Below are positions 34,179 to 43,670 of a DNA stretch of 64,000 nt, in pieces. The position numbers were made by a program, and so were the translations under genes. Below the pieces are notes generated by a model. It made no database searches. It was given only the letters and a program-made list of their open reading frames with translations, and was not told the origin of the DNA. The DNA comes from JAICXG01 sp036494545 (GTDB lineage: Bacteria; Verrucomicrobiota; Verrucomicrobiia; Chthoniobacterales; UBA10450). The stretch spans positions 124,001-188,000 of the forward strand of contig DASXOB010000007.1 of assembly GCA_036494545.1 (NCBI GenBank), read 5' to 3'. Every line of letters starts with the position of its first letter. Position 1 is the first letter of the stretch.

Positions 34179-35885
34179 ATGCAATCCTTTCAGGCTTTAC
34201 TTACCGGCGCACTCGCCTCCGCTCTCCGGGCGAGCGGGTTGCCCGGGGCCGGCGAAGTTGTGCCCGCGACCGACGCGCGTTTTGGCGATTATCAAAGCAA
34301 CAGTGCGCTCGTCCTTGCCAAACAGCGCGGAGAAAATCCGAGAAAGCTGGCGCAACAAATCATCGAGCATCTCGACGTCTCCCCATGGTCTGAGTCACCG
34401 ACCGTCGCCGGTGCGGGATTCATTAACTTCACTCTCAAACCCGAGGCGGTAGCGCAGCGGGTCGGGCAACTTCTTTCCGACGATCGGCTCGGCGTCCCGC
34501 TGGTGGAAACACCTCATCGCATCGTGGTCGATTTCGGTTCGCCTAACGTTGCCAAACCGATGCACGTCGGCCATATCCGCAGCACGGTGCTCGGTGATGC
34601 TCTCGCGCGCATCGCCGGCTTCCTCGGCCACGACGTCATTCGTGACAATCACATCGGCGACTGGGGCACGCAGTTTGGAATGGTGATCTACGGTTGGAAA
34701 CATCTCCTCAACCGCGAAGCTCTGGCGGGCGACCCGGTCGCAGAGCTGGTCCGGATTTATAAAGAGACCAACGAGCTTGGAAAAACGGACGAAGCCGTGC
34801 GCGAAGCTTGCCGCCAGGAACTCGTTAGGCTGCAAAACGGCGAAGAGCAAAACCTGCGTATCTGGCGGAAGTGCGTCGCCCTTTCCATGAAGGAATTCGA
34901 TTCTGCCTACGAAATCCTCGACATCCATTACGACATTCAGCGGGGGGAAAGCTTCTACAACGATCGTCTGCCCGGGGTCGTCGAGCGTTTGCGCAAGTCC
35001 GGTCTCGCGGAAATCAGCGAAGGCGCCGTCTGCGTATTCTTTCGTGATATTCCTGAACTGGCTGATCGGCCAGCCATCATCCGGAAGAGCGACGGCGGCT
35101 ATAACTATGCGACGACCGATATCGCGACGATTGATTACCGTCTTAACGATCTCGGTGCCGACACCGTCTGGATCGTGACCGGAGCGCCGCAACAACTGCA
35201 TTTCAAACAAATCTTTGAGATCGCCCGGCGCGAAGGTTACAGCGCCGACTTCCGCCACATCACCCACGGCAGCATTCTGGGCGAAGACCGCAAATTGATG
35301 AAGACCCGATCGGGCGACAATGTTCCCTTGCGTGAGCTGCTCGAGGAGGCGATCGGGCGCGCGGAGAAAATTGTCACGGAAAAAAATCCGGATTTGCCGC
35401 CTGACGAAAAGCACGCCATCGCGCAGATCATCGGGATTGGCGCGGTGAAATACGCCGATCTCTCGCAGTATCGCATGACGGACTACGTCTTTTCCTGGGA
35501 TCGCATGTTGTCGTTGCAAGGCAACACCGCGCCCTATCTTCAAAACGCCTACGTCCGCATTCGATCGATCTTTCGCAAAGCCGCCGAAGAATTTCGCCCG
35601 CCTGACGAACTGCGTCTTGGTGAGCCAACCGAGCTGGCCCTGGCAAAACGACTCACGCAATTCGCCGAAATCGTTCCGCAGGTTTTGAACGATTTCCGTC
35701 CCAACCTTTTGGCCAACTATCTCTTTGAGCTAGCCAACGCCTTCCATGCCTTTTACGAAGCGTGCCCGGTATTGAAAGCCGAGGAACCGGCGCGCGCGAC
35801 ACGGCTGGCGCTTTGCGAACTGACCGCGCGCATTCTGCAGCGCGGCCTGCGATTGTTAGGCATCGGCGTTCCCGAGAAGATGTAA
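34179..35885 (+). CDS. argS: Arginyl-tRNA synthetase
   Basis: Charges tRNA-Arg. From the ATG at 34179 (MQSFQALLTGAL) the product has 568 residues: an N-terminal Add1 domain (about 1-95), a class I catalytic core with the HIGH-type MHVGHIRST (about 129), DNHIGDWGTQFG, and a KMSK-region LMKTRSGDN. A C-terminal DALR anticodon-binding domain (about 450-568) follows. The frame is open upstream to 34113, but this adds a non-conserved extension. Two dispersed words lie inside (one exact at 34822 and one GCCTAACGT). Confidence 0.95.
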   Translation: MQSFQALLTGALASALRASGLPGAGEVVPATDARFGDYQSNSALVLAKQRGENPRKLAQQIIEHLDVSPWSESPTVAGAGFINFTLKPEAVAQRVGQLLSDDRLGVPLVETPHRIVVDFGSPNVAKPMHVGHIRSTVLGDALARIAGFLGHDVIRDNHIGDWGTQFGMVIYGWKHLLNREALAGDPVAELVRIYKETNELGKTDEAVREACRQELVRLQNGEEQNLRIWRKCVALSMKEFDSAYEILDIHYDIQRGESFYNDRLPGVVERLRKSGLAEISEGAVCVFFRDIPELADRPAIIRKSDGGYNYATTDIATIDYRLNDLGADTVWIVTGAPQQLHFKQIFEIARREGYSADFRHITHGSILGEDRKLMKTRSGDNVPLRELLEEAIGRAEKIVTEKNPDLPPDEKHAIAQIIGIGAVKYADLSQYRMTDYVFSWDRMLSLQGNTAPYLQNAYVRIRSIFRKAAEEFRPPDELRLGEPTELALAKRLTQFAEIVPQVLNDFRPNLLANYLFELANAFHAFYEACPVLKAEEPARATRLALCELTARILQRGLRLLGIGVPEKM

Positions 35886-35947
35886 CGGCGCTGCCTTCCA
35901 TGGACGGCCCTGTTCAAAGTTTGATTCGAACTTAGATTCGCCGTCCT

Positions 35948-38785
35948 GTGAGTACGCCGCGTCCTCGTATTCCTACCGCCACCTACCGGCTGCAGTTCAA
36001 CCGGCATTTTACCTTCATGCAGGCACGCCAGATCGTGCCTTATCTCCATTCTTTAGGCGTGAGCGATTGCTATGTCTCGCCTTACTTTCAGGCGCGGGCC
36101 GAAAGCCTGCACGGCTACGACATTACTGACCACAACAAGCTCAACGCCGCCATCGGCACGCGGAAGGAATACGATGCCTGGGTTGCCGAGCTGCACGCGC
36201 ACGAGATGGGCCAGCTGCTGGATTTCGTGCCTAACCACATGGGCATTGGCGAGCCGCAAAACCTTTGGTGGTCCGACGTGCTCGAAAACGGTCCGAGCTC
36301 CCCTTACGCCGCCTACTTCGATATCGATTGGCAACCGCTCAAGTCGGATCTGCGCGACAAGGTTTTGATTCCCATTCTGGGTGATCAATATGGACGCGTT
36401 CTGGAGCGCGGGGAACTGAAGGTGCATTACGATGCCGGTCGCTTTTTTCTGCGCTACTTCGAGCATGAATTCCCGATCGCTCCCGGGACCTATCGTCACC
36501 TTCTGCAGATCGCACTCGACGAATTAGCGAACCACAAGAATGAAGAGTTCTTCGCCGAGCTGCAAAGCATCGTGACTGCTCTGGAATATTTGCCGCGCCG
36601 CACGGAGCACGACCGGGAACGGATCGCGGAACGCGCCCGCGAGAAGGAAATCATCAAGCGTCGTCTCGAACGACGCTGCCAGGAAGCACCGCTCGTGCAG
36701 GAAGCAATTGAGAAAGCCCTAACGATCATCAATGGCCGGCCGGGCGATTCGCGCAGCTTCGACGCGCTCGACGCGCTCCTGAGCGAACAGGCTTACCGGC
36801 TGGCTTTCTGGCGAGTGGCAGCGGAAGAAATCAACTACCGGCGCTTCTTCGACATCAACGATCTCGCCGCCATTCGCATGGAAGTGCCGGAGGTCTTCGC
36901 CGAAGCACACCGGCTCCTTCTCAAATTAGTCGCCAGCGGCGCGGTCAGCGGACTGCGAATCGATCATCCGGACGGGCTCTATTTGCCTAACGAATATTTC
37001 GAGAAATTGCAGCAACGAGTGGCGCGGGCGCTGCAGGGGGATTTGCCGGTCGATCGCCGCGCCATTTACCTCCTGGTGGAGAAAATCCTCACCGGCGATG
37101 AAGAATTGCGCCGCGACTGGCCGGTGCACGGCACGACCGGTTACGATTTCATGAACGACGTCATCGGCGTCTTGGTCGACAGCGGCGCGGAGCGCGCGAT
37201 CACGACCACTTTTCACAAATTCATTGGGCATAATTTGCATTTCGGCCATCTCGTTTACGCCAAGAAGCGGCTGGTTATGCGCCTCTCACTCGCCAACGAC
37301 ATCAATGTCCTTGGCGCGATGTTCGACCGAATCTCGGAGAAAAACCGCTGGTATCGCGATTACACCCTCGACGCACTCACTCTTGCGGTGCAGGAAACGA
37401 TCGCCTGCTTTCCCGTTTATCGCACTTACATCGCGCCGAACCGCCCGATCAGAGACACCGATCGTTCCGTCATCGAACGCGCGATCACCGCAGCGAAGCG
37501 GCGCAACCCAGCCTTGGAAGCATCGGTCTTCGACTTCCTGCGCGACATTCTGCTCTTCCGCTTCCCGGAAAACCTCGACCAGGAAGCGCGGGCCGAACAT
37601 GTCGATTTCGTCCTCAAGTTTCAGCAGACCACCGGACCGATCATGGCCAAGGGCATGGAGGATACCACGTATTATATTTACAACCGGCTCGCGGCCCTGA
37701 ACGAAGTCGGTGGTGAACCGCAACGCTTTGGCCTGACGATCGAAAATTTTCACCGCCGGAATCTCGAGCGGCAACAGAAATGGCCGGCGGCTCTTCTCGC
37801 TACGACGACGCACGACACGAAACGCAGCGAAGACGTGCGCGCGCGCATGGCCGTGCTCTCGGAGATGCCGGAGGAATGGCGACGGGCGTTAAGCAAATGG
37901 CGCGCACTCAACAAACGCTGGAAAAAATCGATCCACGAAAACGAAGCCCCGAGCCGCAACGAAGAATATCTCCTATACCAAACCTTGCTTGGCGCCTGGC
38001 CGCTCGCACCCTTCCGCAAGTTAAGTGACGAAGCTCGGGGGCAATTCGTCAGGCGCATTCAGGAATACATGGCCAAGGCGCTGAAGGAAGCCAAACTGAA
38101 TACGAGCTGGGTCCAGCCTAACGATTTGTGGGATGCCGCGGTGGCGGATTTTATTGCCCGAACTCTCGATCCCTCGCCGAAGAACCGTTTTCTCGACAGC
38201 TTCATCCCACTGGCAGAAGAAGTGGCGCGGGCTGGCGCAATGAACTCGCTCTCGCAAACCTTGCTCAAACTTACCGCGCCCGGCGTGCCGGATATTTATC
38301 AGGGTAACGAAATCTGGGATTTCAGCCTGGTCGATCCCGATAATCGCCGGCCGGTCGATTACGCGAAGCGAATCGAAATGCTAGATTCGTTAGGCAAAGC
38401 GAAACCGGAAGAGCTGTTAGGTCACTGGCGCGACGGGCGGATCAAATTGTTCCTCACCCAGCGGCTGCTGCATTTACGGCGCGAGAATCCCGGCCTCTTT
38501 CAGCGCGGGAGCTATGAGCCGCTCATCCCAAGCGGTCAACTTGCCGATTGCTGCGTGGCCTTCGTGCGCGAACACCAAGGAAAATTGCTCGTGGTTCTGG
38601 CGCCGCGATTGACCTCGAAGATTGGGTTTCCGCCAATTGGTCGAGCCTGGGGCGACACGACGGTACAGTTCGCGCGCGATTTTGTGGGCCGAAATATTTT
38701 TACCGGCGAAGCGATCAACACTGACATTTTTTTGCCACTTGCTTCAGCATTCGCCTCTCTGCCTTTTGCCGTCTTAAGCAGTTAG
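35948..38785 (+). CDS. treY: Maltooligosyl trehalose synthase
   Basis: Converts the reducing end of maltooligosaccharides to a trehalosyl unit. The 945-residue GH13 enzyme starts at GTG (MSTPRPRIPTATYRLQFNRH). It shows LHSLGVSDCYVSPYFQARA, GQLLDFVPNHMG, VSGLRIDHPDGLYLP with the nucleophile Asp, and PIMAKGMEDTTYYIYNR, with TTHDTKRSEDVRAR later in the sequence. The length suits TreY. The usual partner treZ is not in this window. Exact dispersed 9-mers occur at 36985, 38116 and 38387. Confidence 0.95.
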   Translation: MSTPRPRIPTATYRLQFNRHFTFMQARQIVPYLHSLGVSDCYVSPYFQARAESLHGYDITDHNKLNAAIGTRKEYDAWVAELHAHEMGQLLDFVPNHMGIGEPQNLWWSDVLENGPSSPYAAYFDIDWQPLKSDLRDKVLIPILGDQYGRVLERGELKVHYDAGRFFLRYFEHEFPIAPGTYRHLLQIALDELANHKNEEFFAELQSIVTALEYLPRRTEHDRERIAERAREKEIIKRRLERRCQEAPLVQEAIEKALTIINGRPGDSRSFDALDALLSEQAYRLAFWRVAAEEINYRRFFDINDLAAIRMEVPEVFAEAHRLLLKLVASGAVSGLRIDHPDGLYLPNEYFEKLQQRVARALQGDLPVDRRAIYLLVEKILTGDEELRRDWPVHGTTGYDFMNDVIGVLVDSGAERAITTTFHKFIGHNLHFGHLVYAKKRLVMRLSLANDINVLGAMFDRISEKNRWYRDYTLDALTLAVQETIACFPVYRTYIAPNRPIRDTDRSVIERAITAAKRRNPALEASVFDFLRDILLFRFPENLDQEARAEHVDFVLKFQQTTGPIMAKGMEDTTYYIYNRLAALNEVGGEPQRFGLTIENFHRRNLERQQKWPAALLATTTHDTKRSEDVRARMAVLSEMPEEWRRALSKWRALNKRWKKSIHENEAPSRNEEYLLYQTLLGAWPLAPFRKLSDEARGQFVRRIQEYMAKALKEAKLNTSWVQPNDLWDAAVADFIARTLDPSPKNRFLDSFIPLAEEVARAGAMNSLSQTLLKLTAPGVPDIYQGNEIWDFSLVDPDNRRPVDYAKRIEMLDSLGKAKPEELLGHWRDGRIKLFLTQRLLHLRRENPGLFQRGSYEPLIPSGQLADCCVAFVREHQGKLLVVLAPRLTSKIGFPPIGRAWGDTTVQFARDFVGRNIFTGEAINTDIFLPLASAFASLPFAVLSS

Positions 38786-38810
38786 GAAGGAAGTCGCTTC
38801 AAAGCCATGG

Positions 38811-39626
38811 TCAGCCGCTGTGGCTGTATTGTTCAAAAATCTCGACCGTGGCGTGAGAGAAATTCGCGATATTGCGCACCATGTCTGCGCCGAAGCTCGC
38901 GAACGTGATATGTGGCGAGGCAATGATCAGCATGGCCACGAGCAACACCAGGTTGATCAAATAGATGACGACGAGTGAGAAGAACGTCCCGTGATCGCTC
39001 AGGTCGGTTTGATTCTTGGGGATCATCCAGCAAGTAAAGGTGAGATGAAATGCCCAGGTGATTCCGACAAGCGCGTAAAGTAAGTGGCCGTAAGGCTGCA
39101 CATTGATGAACAAATTGAGCGCGCCGTAAAGCGCGAGAACCAGGATGCTGTAGAGCGGAAAGAAATAAGGCGCGAGAGCGATGAGAAAGTTATTCTTATC
39201 AGTCAGAATGTGTCCGCCCTCACGGCCGACTTTAAAGCGGCTAACTCGTCCTCCCATCATCCAAACCCAAAGGGCGTGCGTCAGTTCGTGCCCGAAAACG
39301 TAGAGCAGAATCGGTCGCGGCAGGCCGAAGAAGGCGATCAACCACAAGATCGCGCCTAACGAAAAGAACCAGAATTCTTCGCCCGCCCAAAGCCGCTCCG
39401 TGACCGTGGCACGGGCGAAGGAAGTAAAAAAAGTCTGGCTCAGAATTGCGCAGACCGGGAGGAGAAAAAGCGCGATAACAAATTTGACCCACTTCGTCGG
39501 CACCATCAGCCCGGCCGAGAGAGCCGTCGCGCGCCGGCTTGGGACGCTGTAGGAAGCCACCTTCACGCGACTGCGCGTAGATGGACGACGCATGGCCGGC
39601 GACCGGGTGCGGCGGCGTTGCGCCAT
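38811..39626 (-). CDS. Membrane metalloprotease-like protein (HELTH motif)
   Basis: The 271-residue protein has a basic Arg/Ser-rich N-terminus (1-45) and five or six hydrophobic segments. The zinc motif FGHELTHAL (H113, E114, H117) lies at the end of a membrane segment, as in M50-type intramembrane proteases. A second-ligand Asp motif of M50 was not clearly identified. The start codon lies 4 bp after the efp stop on the same strand, and an exact dispersed 9-mer fills that junction (39627-39635). Confidence 0.7.
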   Translation of the reverse strand: MAQRRRTRSPAMRRPSTRSRVKVASYSVPSRRATALSAGLMVPTKWVKFVIALFLLPVCAILSQTFFTSFARATVTERLWAGEEFWFFSLGAILWLIAFFGLPRPILLYVFGHELTHALWVWMMGGRVSRFKVGREGGHILTDKNNFLIALAPYFFPLYSILVLALYGALNLFINVQPYGHLLYALVGITWAFHLTFTCWMIPKNQTDLSDHGTFFSLVVIYLINLVLLVAMLIIASPHITFASFGADMVRNIANFSHATVEIFEQYSHSG

Positions 39627-39629
39627 TCG

Positions 39630-40187
39630 TTAGGCGCGTCCCATGTAGGCGCCGGTGCGGGTATCGATCTTCACCGTTTCACCTTCGTTGATGAAAAGCG
39701 GGACGTTAACTGTTTTCCCGGTTTCGAGGAGAGCGGGTTTGGTCACGTTGCTGGCGGTGTCTCCGCGTACACCTTCGGGCGCTTCCACGACTTTCAGTTG
39801 GACGGACGATGGCAATTCCACCTGGACCGGGCGGCCTTCGGTAAAGAGCACTTCGACCGGCAGATTTTCGACCAGATAATCCTTCGCGTCGGCCAGCAGA
39901 CTCTCCTGCAAGCTAATCGTCTCGTAGCTCTGCGGATCCATGAAATGATATCCGGTATTATCCTTGTAACTGAACTCGAGCGTGCTGCGCGAAATGTCGA
40001 CCAGTTCCACTTTATCGGTTGAGCCGAAACGCACGTCAGCACTTTTGCCGGTGTTGATGTAGCGAATGATCGCCTGGACAAAGGCACGCAAATTTCCCGG
40101 GGTGCGATGATGCACTTCCAGAACAATGGCGGTGTTCCCGTTGTATTTTATTGCCATTCCTTTGCGGAGATCGTTTGCAGCGGCCAT
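39630..40187 (-). CDS. efp: Elongation factor P
   Basis: Relieves ribosome stalling at polyproline stretches. The 185-residue protein has the three-domain EF-P layout: NDLRKGMAIKYNGNTAIVLE, TLEFSYKDNTGYHFMDPQSYE, and the C-terminal signature ending VKIDTRTGAYMGRA. The domain I loop reads RTPGNLRAF (28-36), so Asn32 stands where E. coli has the modified Lys34 (PGKGQAF). A different modification, or none, is expected. It is co-directional with the downstream membrane protease. Confidence 0.95.
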   Translation of the reverse strand: MAAANDLRKGMAIKYNGNTAIVLEVHHRTPGNLRAFVQAIIRYINTGKSADVRFGSTDKVELVDISRSTLEFSYKDNTGYHFMDPQSYETISLQESLLADAKDYLVENLPVEVLFTEGRPVQVELPSSVQLKVVEAPEGVRGDTASNVTKPALLETGKTVNVPLFINEGETVKIDTRTGAYMGRA

Positions 40188-40337
40188 GGTCGGTTGGTGC
40201 GGTTGCGGTTATCGGAGAGCCGCCTTTCTACAACGCCCAATTTCTGAAAGCAACCTTCGGTTGTGCCTTCTCGATGGAGAACAGTCGCGTTTCTCGCCGG
40301 CGGTTGCCGGGCCTTCTGTTTTGCGTCACGTAATCTA

Positions 40338-41585
40338 ATGTCTCATTCGGCGGGTACGGGGTCGCAGATCGATCTCAAGGAACTACGGCCACATTTCCCG
40401 GCGCTCCAGCGAATGCACCAGAATCGGCCAGTCGCCTATTTCGACGGGCCCGGCGGCACCCAAGTCCCATCTGTCGTGGCGCAGGCGATGTCGGATTATC
40501 TTCTCTATCACAACGCCAATACGCATTGGTCGTTTCCCAGCAGTCAGGAAACAGATGCGATGATCGCCGAAGCGCGAAGTGCCCTGGCCGATTTCCTGAA
40601 TGCCTCGCCTAACGAGATCGTCTTTGGCGCCAATATGACCACGCTCACCTTTCACCTTGCTCGCGCCCTCGGCCGCGGTTGGGGATCGACGGACGAAATT
40701 GTCATTACGGAACTCGATCATCACGCTAACGTGGCGCCGTGGCGCGCCTTGGAGAAGGAATGCGGCCTAACGATTCGCGTAGCGCGGATGATTACAGAAA
40801 CCGGCCAGCTCGACTGGAGCGATCTCGAGCGGCAACTGAATCGGCGGACAAAATTGGTTGCGCTCGGTGCGGCCTCAAACGCGCTTGGCAGCATCACTGA
40901 CGTCCGGCGCGCCGCCGAAATGGTGCATGCCATGGGAGCGCAGCTTTTCGTCGATGCCGTGCATTACGCGCCACACCAGCTGGTCGATGTCCAGACGATG
41001 GATTGCGATTTCCTCGCCTGTTCCGCCTATAAATTCTACGGGCCGCATCTCGGTGTTCTCTATGGTCGAGAGCGACTTCTTGCCGAGCTCGATTTCCCGA
41101 AACTGGCGCCCGCGCATAACGACGCTCCGGAACGTGCTGAAACCGGCACGCAAAATCATGAGGGCGTCGCCGGCGCCGCGGCGGCGGTCGATTTTTTGGC
41201 TTCCCGTGTCGACGGGGAGAGTCGGCGTGCGCGTTTGTGTGCGGTTTTTCAGCAGTTACATGCGCAGGGATCACAGCTCGTTAGGCAACTATGGAATGGA
41301 CTCGGCACCATCGCGGGAGTCAGGATCTACGGGCCATTGCCTAACGAACATCGGACCCCAACGGTTGCCTTCACCGTGGGAAAGATTCCACCACGGAAGG
41401 TGGCGGAGAATCTGGCTGGGGAAGGAATCTTCGTTTCCGATGGTGACTTCTATGCGCAGACCGTTATCCGGCGCCTCGGACTCGAGCCGAATGGCGTGGT
41501 CCGCGCCGGGTGTGCCTGCTACACGAGCGCCGAGGAAGTGGAACGATTGATTGACGGCGTGCGCGGGATCGCGCGAGGTTCATGA
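40338..41585 (+). CDS. Cysteine-desulfurase-like PLP enzyme
   Basis: The 415-residue class V aminotransferase starts at 40338 (MSHSAGTGSQIDLKE). It has YFDGPGGTQVP, THWSFPSSQETDAM, ITELDHHANVAPWRALE, VDAVHYAPHQLVDV with the PLP-binding Asp/His, and ACSAYKFYGPHLGVLYG with the Schiff-base Lys. This matches the cysteine desulfurase-like subfamily of uncertain substrate rather than classical IscS or SufS. Four exact dispersed 9-mers lie in the gene. DUF427 follows after 3 bp. Confidence 0.88.
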   Translation: MSHSAGTGSQIDLKELRPHFPALQRMHQNRPVAYFDGPGGTQVPSVVAQAMSDYLLYHNANTHWSFPSSQETDAMIAEARSALADFLNASPNEIVFGANMTTLTFHLARALGRGWGSTDEIVITELDHHANVAPWRALEKECGLTIRVARMITETGQLDWSDLERQLNRRTKLVALGAASNALGSITDVRRAAEMVHAMGAQLFVDAVHYAPHQLVDVQTMDCDFLACSAYKFYGPHLGVLYGRERLLAELDFPKLAPAHNDAPERAETGTQNHEGVAGAAAAVDFLASRVDGESRRARLCAVFQQLHAQGSQLVRQLWNGLGTIAGVRIYGPLPNEHRTPTVAFTVGKIPPRKVAENLAGEGIFVSDGDFYAQTVIRRLGLEPNGVVRAGCACYTSAEEVERLIDGVRGIARGS

Positions 41586-41588
41586 ACT

Positions 41589-41867
41589 ATGAAAGCAACC
41601 TGGCAAGGCACAACCCTGGCGGAAAGCGACGACACAGTCGTCCTGGAAGGTAATCACTATTTTCCGCCTGGCTCACTCCACCGCGAATACTTCCGCGAAA
41701 GCAACCAGCGCACTCATTGTCCCTGGAAAGGCGAGGCCAGTTACTACGATCTTGTTGTCAACGGCGCGACGAACGAAGGCGCGGCCTGGTACTATCCCGA
41801 GCCGCTGGAAGCTGCGGGCAATATCAAGGGTCGAGTAGCCTTTTGGAACGGTGTCATTGTCGACTGA
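41589..41867 (+). CDS. DUF427 protein
   Basis: The 92-residue protein matches the DUF427 pattern: LAESDDTVVLEGNHYFPPG, HREYFRESNQRTHCPWKGEA, SYYDLVVNG, AAWYYPEPLEAAGNIKGRVAF. The function is unknown. The gene follows the cysteine-desulfurase-like gene by 3 bp and overlaps the NUDIX frame, so the three genes form one transcription unit. An exact dispersed word starts 3 bp after the stop. Confidence 0.85.
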   Translation: MKATWQGTTLAESDDTVVLEGNHYFPPGSLHREYFRESNQRTHCPWKGEASYYDLVVNGATNEGAAWYYPEPLEAAGNIKGRVAFWNGVIVD

Positions 41868-42375
41868 TGGCCTAACGAATACAGGTCGGTTCGGAAATTC
41901 GCGGGTCAGCGCCGGCCTGCTCATGTTCCGCCGAATGGGGGAGGGTCTTGAATTCTTCCTCGTGCATCCGGGCGGGCCGTTTTTTGCTCGGAAAGACGAA
42001 GGCGCCTGGAGCATACCCAAAGGCGAAGCACCCCCGGATGAAGACCTGTCTGTTCGTGCTCGAATCGAATTTAATGAGGAGGTTGGCTTCGAGCCGGTCG
42101 GCGACCTGGTCTCGTTAGGCTGGATTCGGCAAAAGGGTGGAAAGACGGTTTATGCCTGGGCTTTCGAGGGTGAGCTGCCCGGCAATTTTACGATTCGTTC
42201 CAACACCTTCGAGCTGGAATGGCCACCGCGCTCGGGTAAACGACAGACCTTTCCTGAGGTCGATCGCGCGGAGTGGTTTCCCGAAGCCTTGGCACGTCAA
42301 AAGATCAATCCCGCCCAGCTGCCATTGCTGGATCGGTTGCGGAGTATGGTCTCAGTTAGTCCCGGGAATCAGTGA
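41851..42375 (+). CDS. NUDIX hydrolase
   Basis: The 174-residue protein has a NUDIX box from GEAPPDEDLSV to EFNEEVGF (about 56-78), preceded by GAWSIPKG. The consensus Arg of the REUxEE part is Ile, while the three metal-binding Glu are kept. The SIPKGE context resembles di-nucleoside polyphosphate or diphosphoinositol hydrolases. The start overlaps the DUF427 end by 17 bp; a later Met at about 41923 is possible but would remove the first strand. Confidence 0.85.
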   Translation: MSLSTDGLTNTGRFGNSRVSAGLLMFRRMGEGLEFFLVHPGGPFFARKDEGAWSIPKGEAPPDEDLSVRARIEFNEEVGFEPVGDLVSLGWIRQKGGKTVYAWAFEGELPGNFTIRSNTFELEWPPRSGKRQTFPEVDRAEWFPEALARQKINPAQLPLLDRLRSMVSVSPGNQ

Positions 42376-42387
42376 ACCGACTCCGAA

Positions 42388-42405
42388 TGGGTCGCAACCG
42401 ACCCA
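42388..42405. terminator. Possible terminator hairpin after the NUDIX gene
   Basis: TGGGTCG and CGACCCA form a 7-bp stem around CAAC, 13 bp after the NUDIX stop. No T-run follows, so an intrinsic terminator is only possible. The remaining 190 bp before the FUSC gene show nothing recognisable. Confidence 0.35.
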
Positions 42406-42593
42406 CCAGGCTGGCCTGACGTCGTCCAAAACAGTAACCTTTAGACGGTCCCAAACGATGTAGGTCCACGATATGCCGATTTTCGGGCGGCAAAGTCTTT
42501 CGAATTCCCAAACATTCCTGCGAGGTCGATCTTTCGCGAACGGATCTTGTCCCTCATCAGACAAGTGTCCCAAAGCGTGCGAATTCATTTTTT

Positions 42594-43670
42594 ATGCTGA
42601 AACATGCAGTGCGCGACGCGGTCAAGATCGATCTCAGCGCACTGCGGGCGGTTTCCTCCTTGCCCTGCATTTGCGCCGTCGTGCTGACTCTGGCGCTCGG
42701 CCTTTGGCTGCAACGTCCGACCTTCGGAATGGTTGCGACCTTTGGCGCGATGTCGGTCGGCTTTGGGGCTTATCATACTCTCGGTAGCTCGCGCAATCTT
42801 CCGCTGCTCTGGGCCAGCCTCGGAATGGGTTTTTCGGCCGCAGTCGGGTCACTGATCCCGCACAATGCTCTTGGGCTCGCCATCAATGCTATCTCCGTCG
42901 GCGCAGTCTATGGTCTTCTCACCGCGCTCGGCCCGGGAGTCACCTGGATCGCACTGCAATGCGGGATCGCGGCCCTTGTTGCCACCGGTTATCCAACCGG
43001 AGTTACTAATGCCCTTGGTCGTGCCTTGCTGGTTACGAGCGGCGGGTTTTTGCAGATGGGAACTGTAATCCTGTTTCGCCAGCTTAGCTTTTATTTTCGC
43101 CCGCCAGTTGCCTATCAGGACGTCTTTCGCGGAGTAAGACCTGCGGTCGAAACCTTACGCCAGAACATCGATTGGAAAGCGATCCCGTTTCGTTATGCCT
43201 TAAAACTCGCCTGCACGCTCGGACTTGCCGCTGCGCTCGCCCGCCTGCTAGGTTTGCCCAATGGATACTGGGCACCGATGACTGCGCTTCTCGTCTTGCG
43301 CACGAATCTTCGGGAAACACTCAGTCGCGGTTTGGCGCGACTGATAGGCACTGTCCTGGGCGCGGGTTTGGCCACCTTTCTCGCCGCAACACTCCGACCT
43401 GATCTTACCAGCCTAAGCGTGCTGGTCGTTATCTTTGCCTGGCTTTGTTATTCCGTGATCAATGTTAACTACGGCGCTTTTAGTATCTGTATCACGACCT
43501 ATATTGCCTTTCTTCTGGCCGTGGCCGGGTTACCTGAAGGTCAGGTCGCCTTCTACCGCGTGGCCAATACGACGCTCGGCGGAGGCCTCGCCTTGCTGGT
43601 CGCTCTTCCAGCCTTGCTGAGATATCGAAGGCGAGCGCGAGCTATGGCTCAGGCCGTTACGATGCCATAG
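42594..43670 (+). CDS. FUSC-family inner-membrane protein
   Basis: The 358-residue protein has two groups of hydrophobic helices (about 18-165 and 200-345) separated by a short cytoplasmic stretch. The internal duplication FGMVATFGAMSVGFG / GYWAPMTALLVLRTNLRETLSRGLARLIGTVLG (read in parts) is typical of the fusaric acid resistance/aromatic acid exporter superfamily. No periplasmic adaptor gene is adjacent, so the substrate is unknown. It starts the 5.7-kb stretch (42.1-47.8 kb) that has no exact GCCTAACGA copy. Confidence 0.8.
   Translation: MLKHAVRDAVKIDLSALRAVSSLPCICAVVLTLALGLWLQRPTFGMVATFGAMSVGFGAYHTLGSSRNLPLLWASLGMGFSAAVGSLIPHNALGLAINAISVGAVYGLLTALGPGVTWIALQCGIAALVATGYPTGVTNALGRALLVTSGGFLQMGTVILFRQLSFYFRPPVAYQDVFRGVRPAVETLRQNIDWKAIPFRYALKLACTLGLAAALARLLGLPNGYWAPMTALLVLRTNLRETLSRGLARLIGTVLGAGLATFLAATLRPDLTSLSVLVVIFAWLCYSVINVNYGAFSICITTYIAFLLAVAGLPEGQVAFYRVANTTLGGGLALLVALPALLRYRRRARAMAQAVTMP

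Noticed and set aside
34395..35660. 421-codon minus-strand frame across argS
   Set aside because: Antisense to a clear arginyl-tRNA synthetase; no motif or ribosome-binding site supports it.
42352..42588. 78-codon minus-strand frame between NUDIX and FUSC genes
   Set aside because: It contains plausible residues (SWTYIVWDRLKV) but no ribosome-binding site, overlaps the NUDIX end and has no recognised relative; evidence too thin to call.
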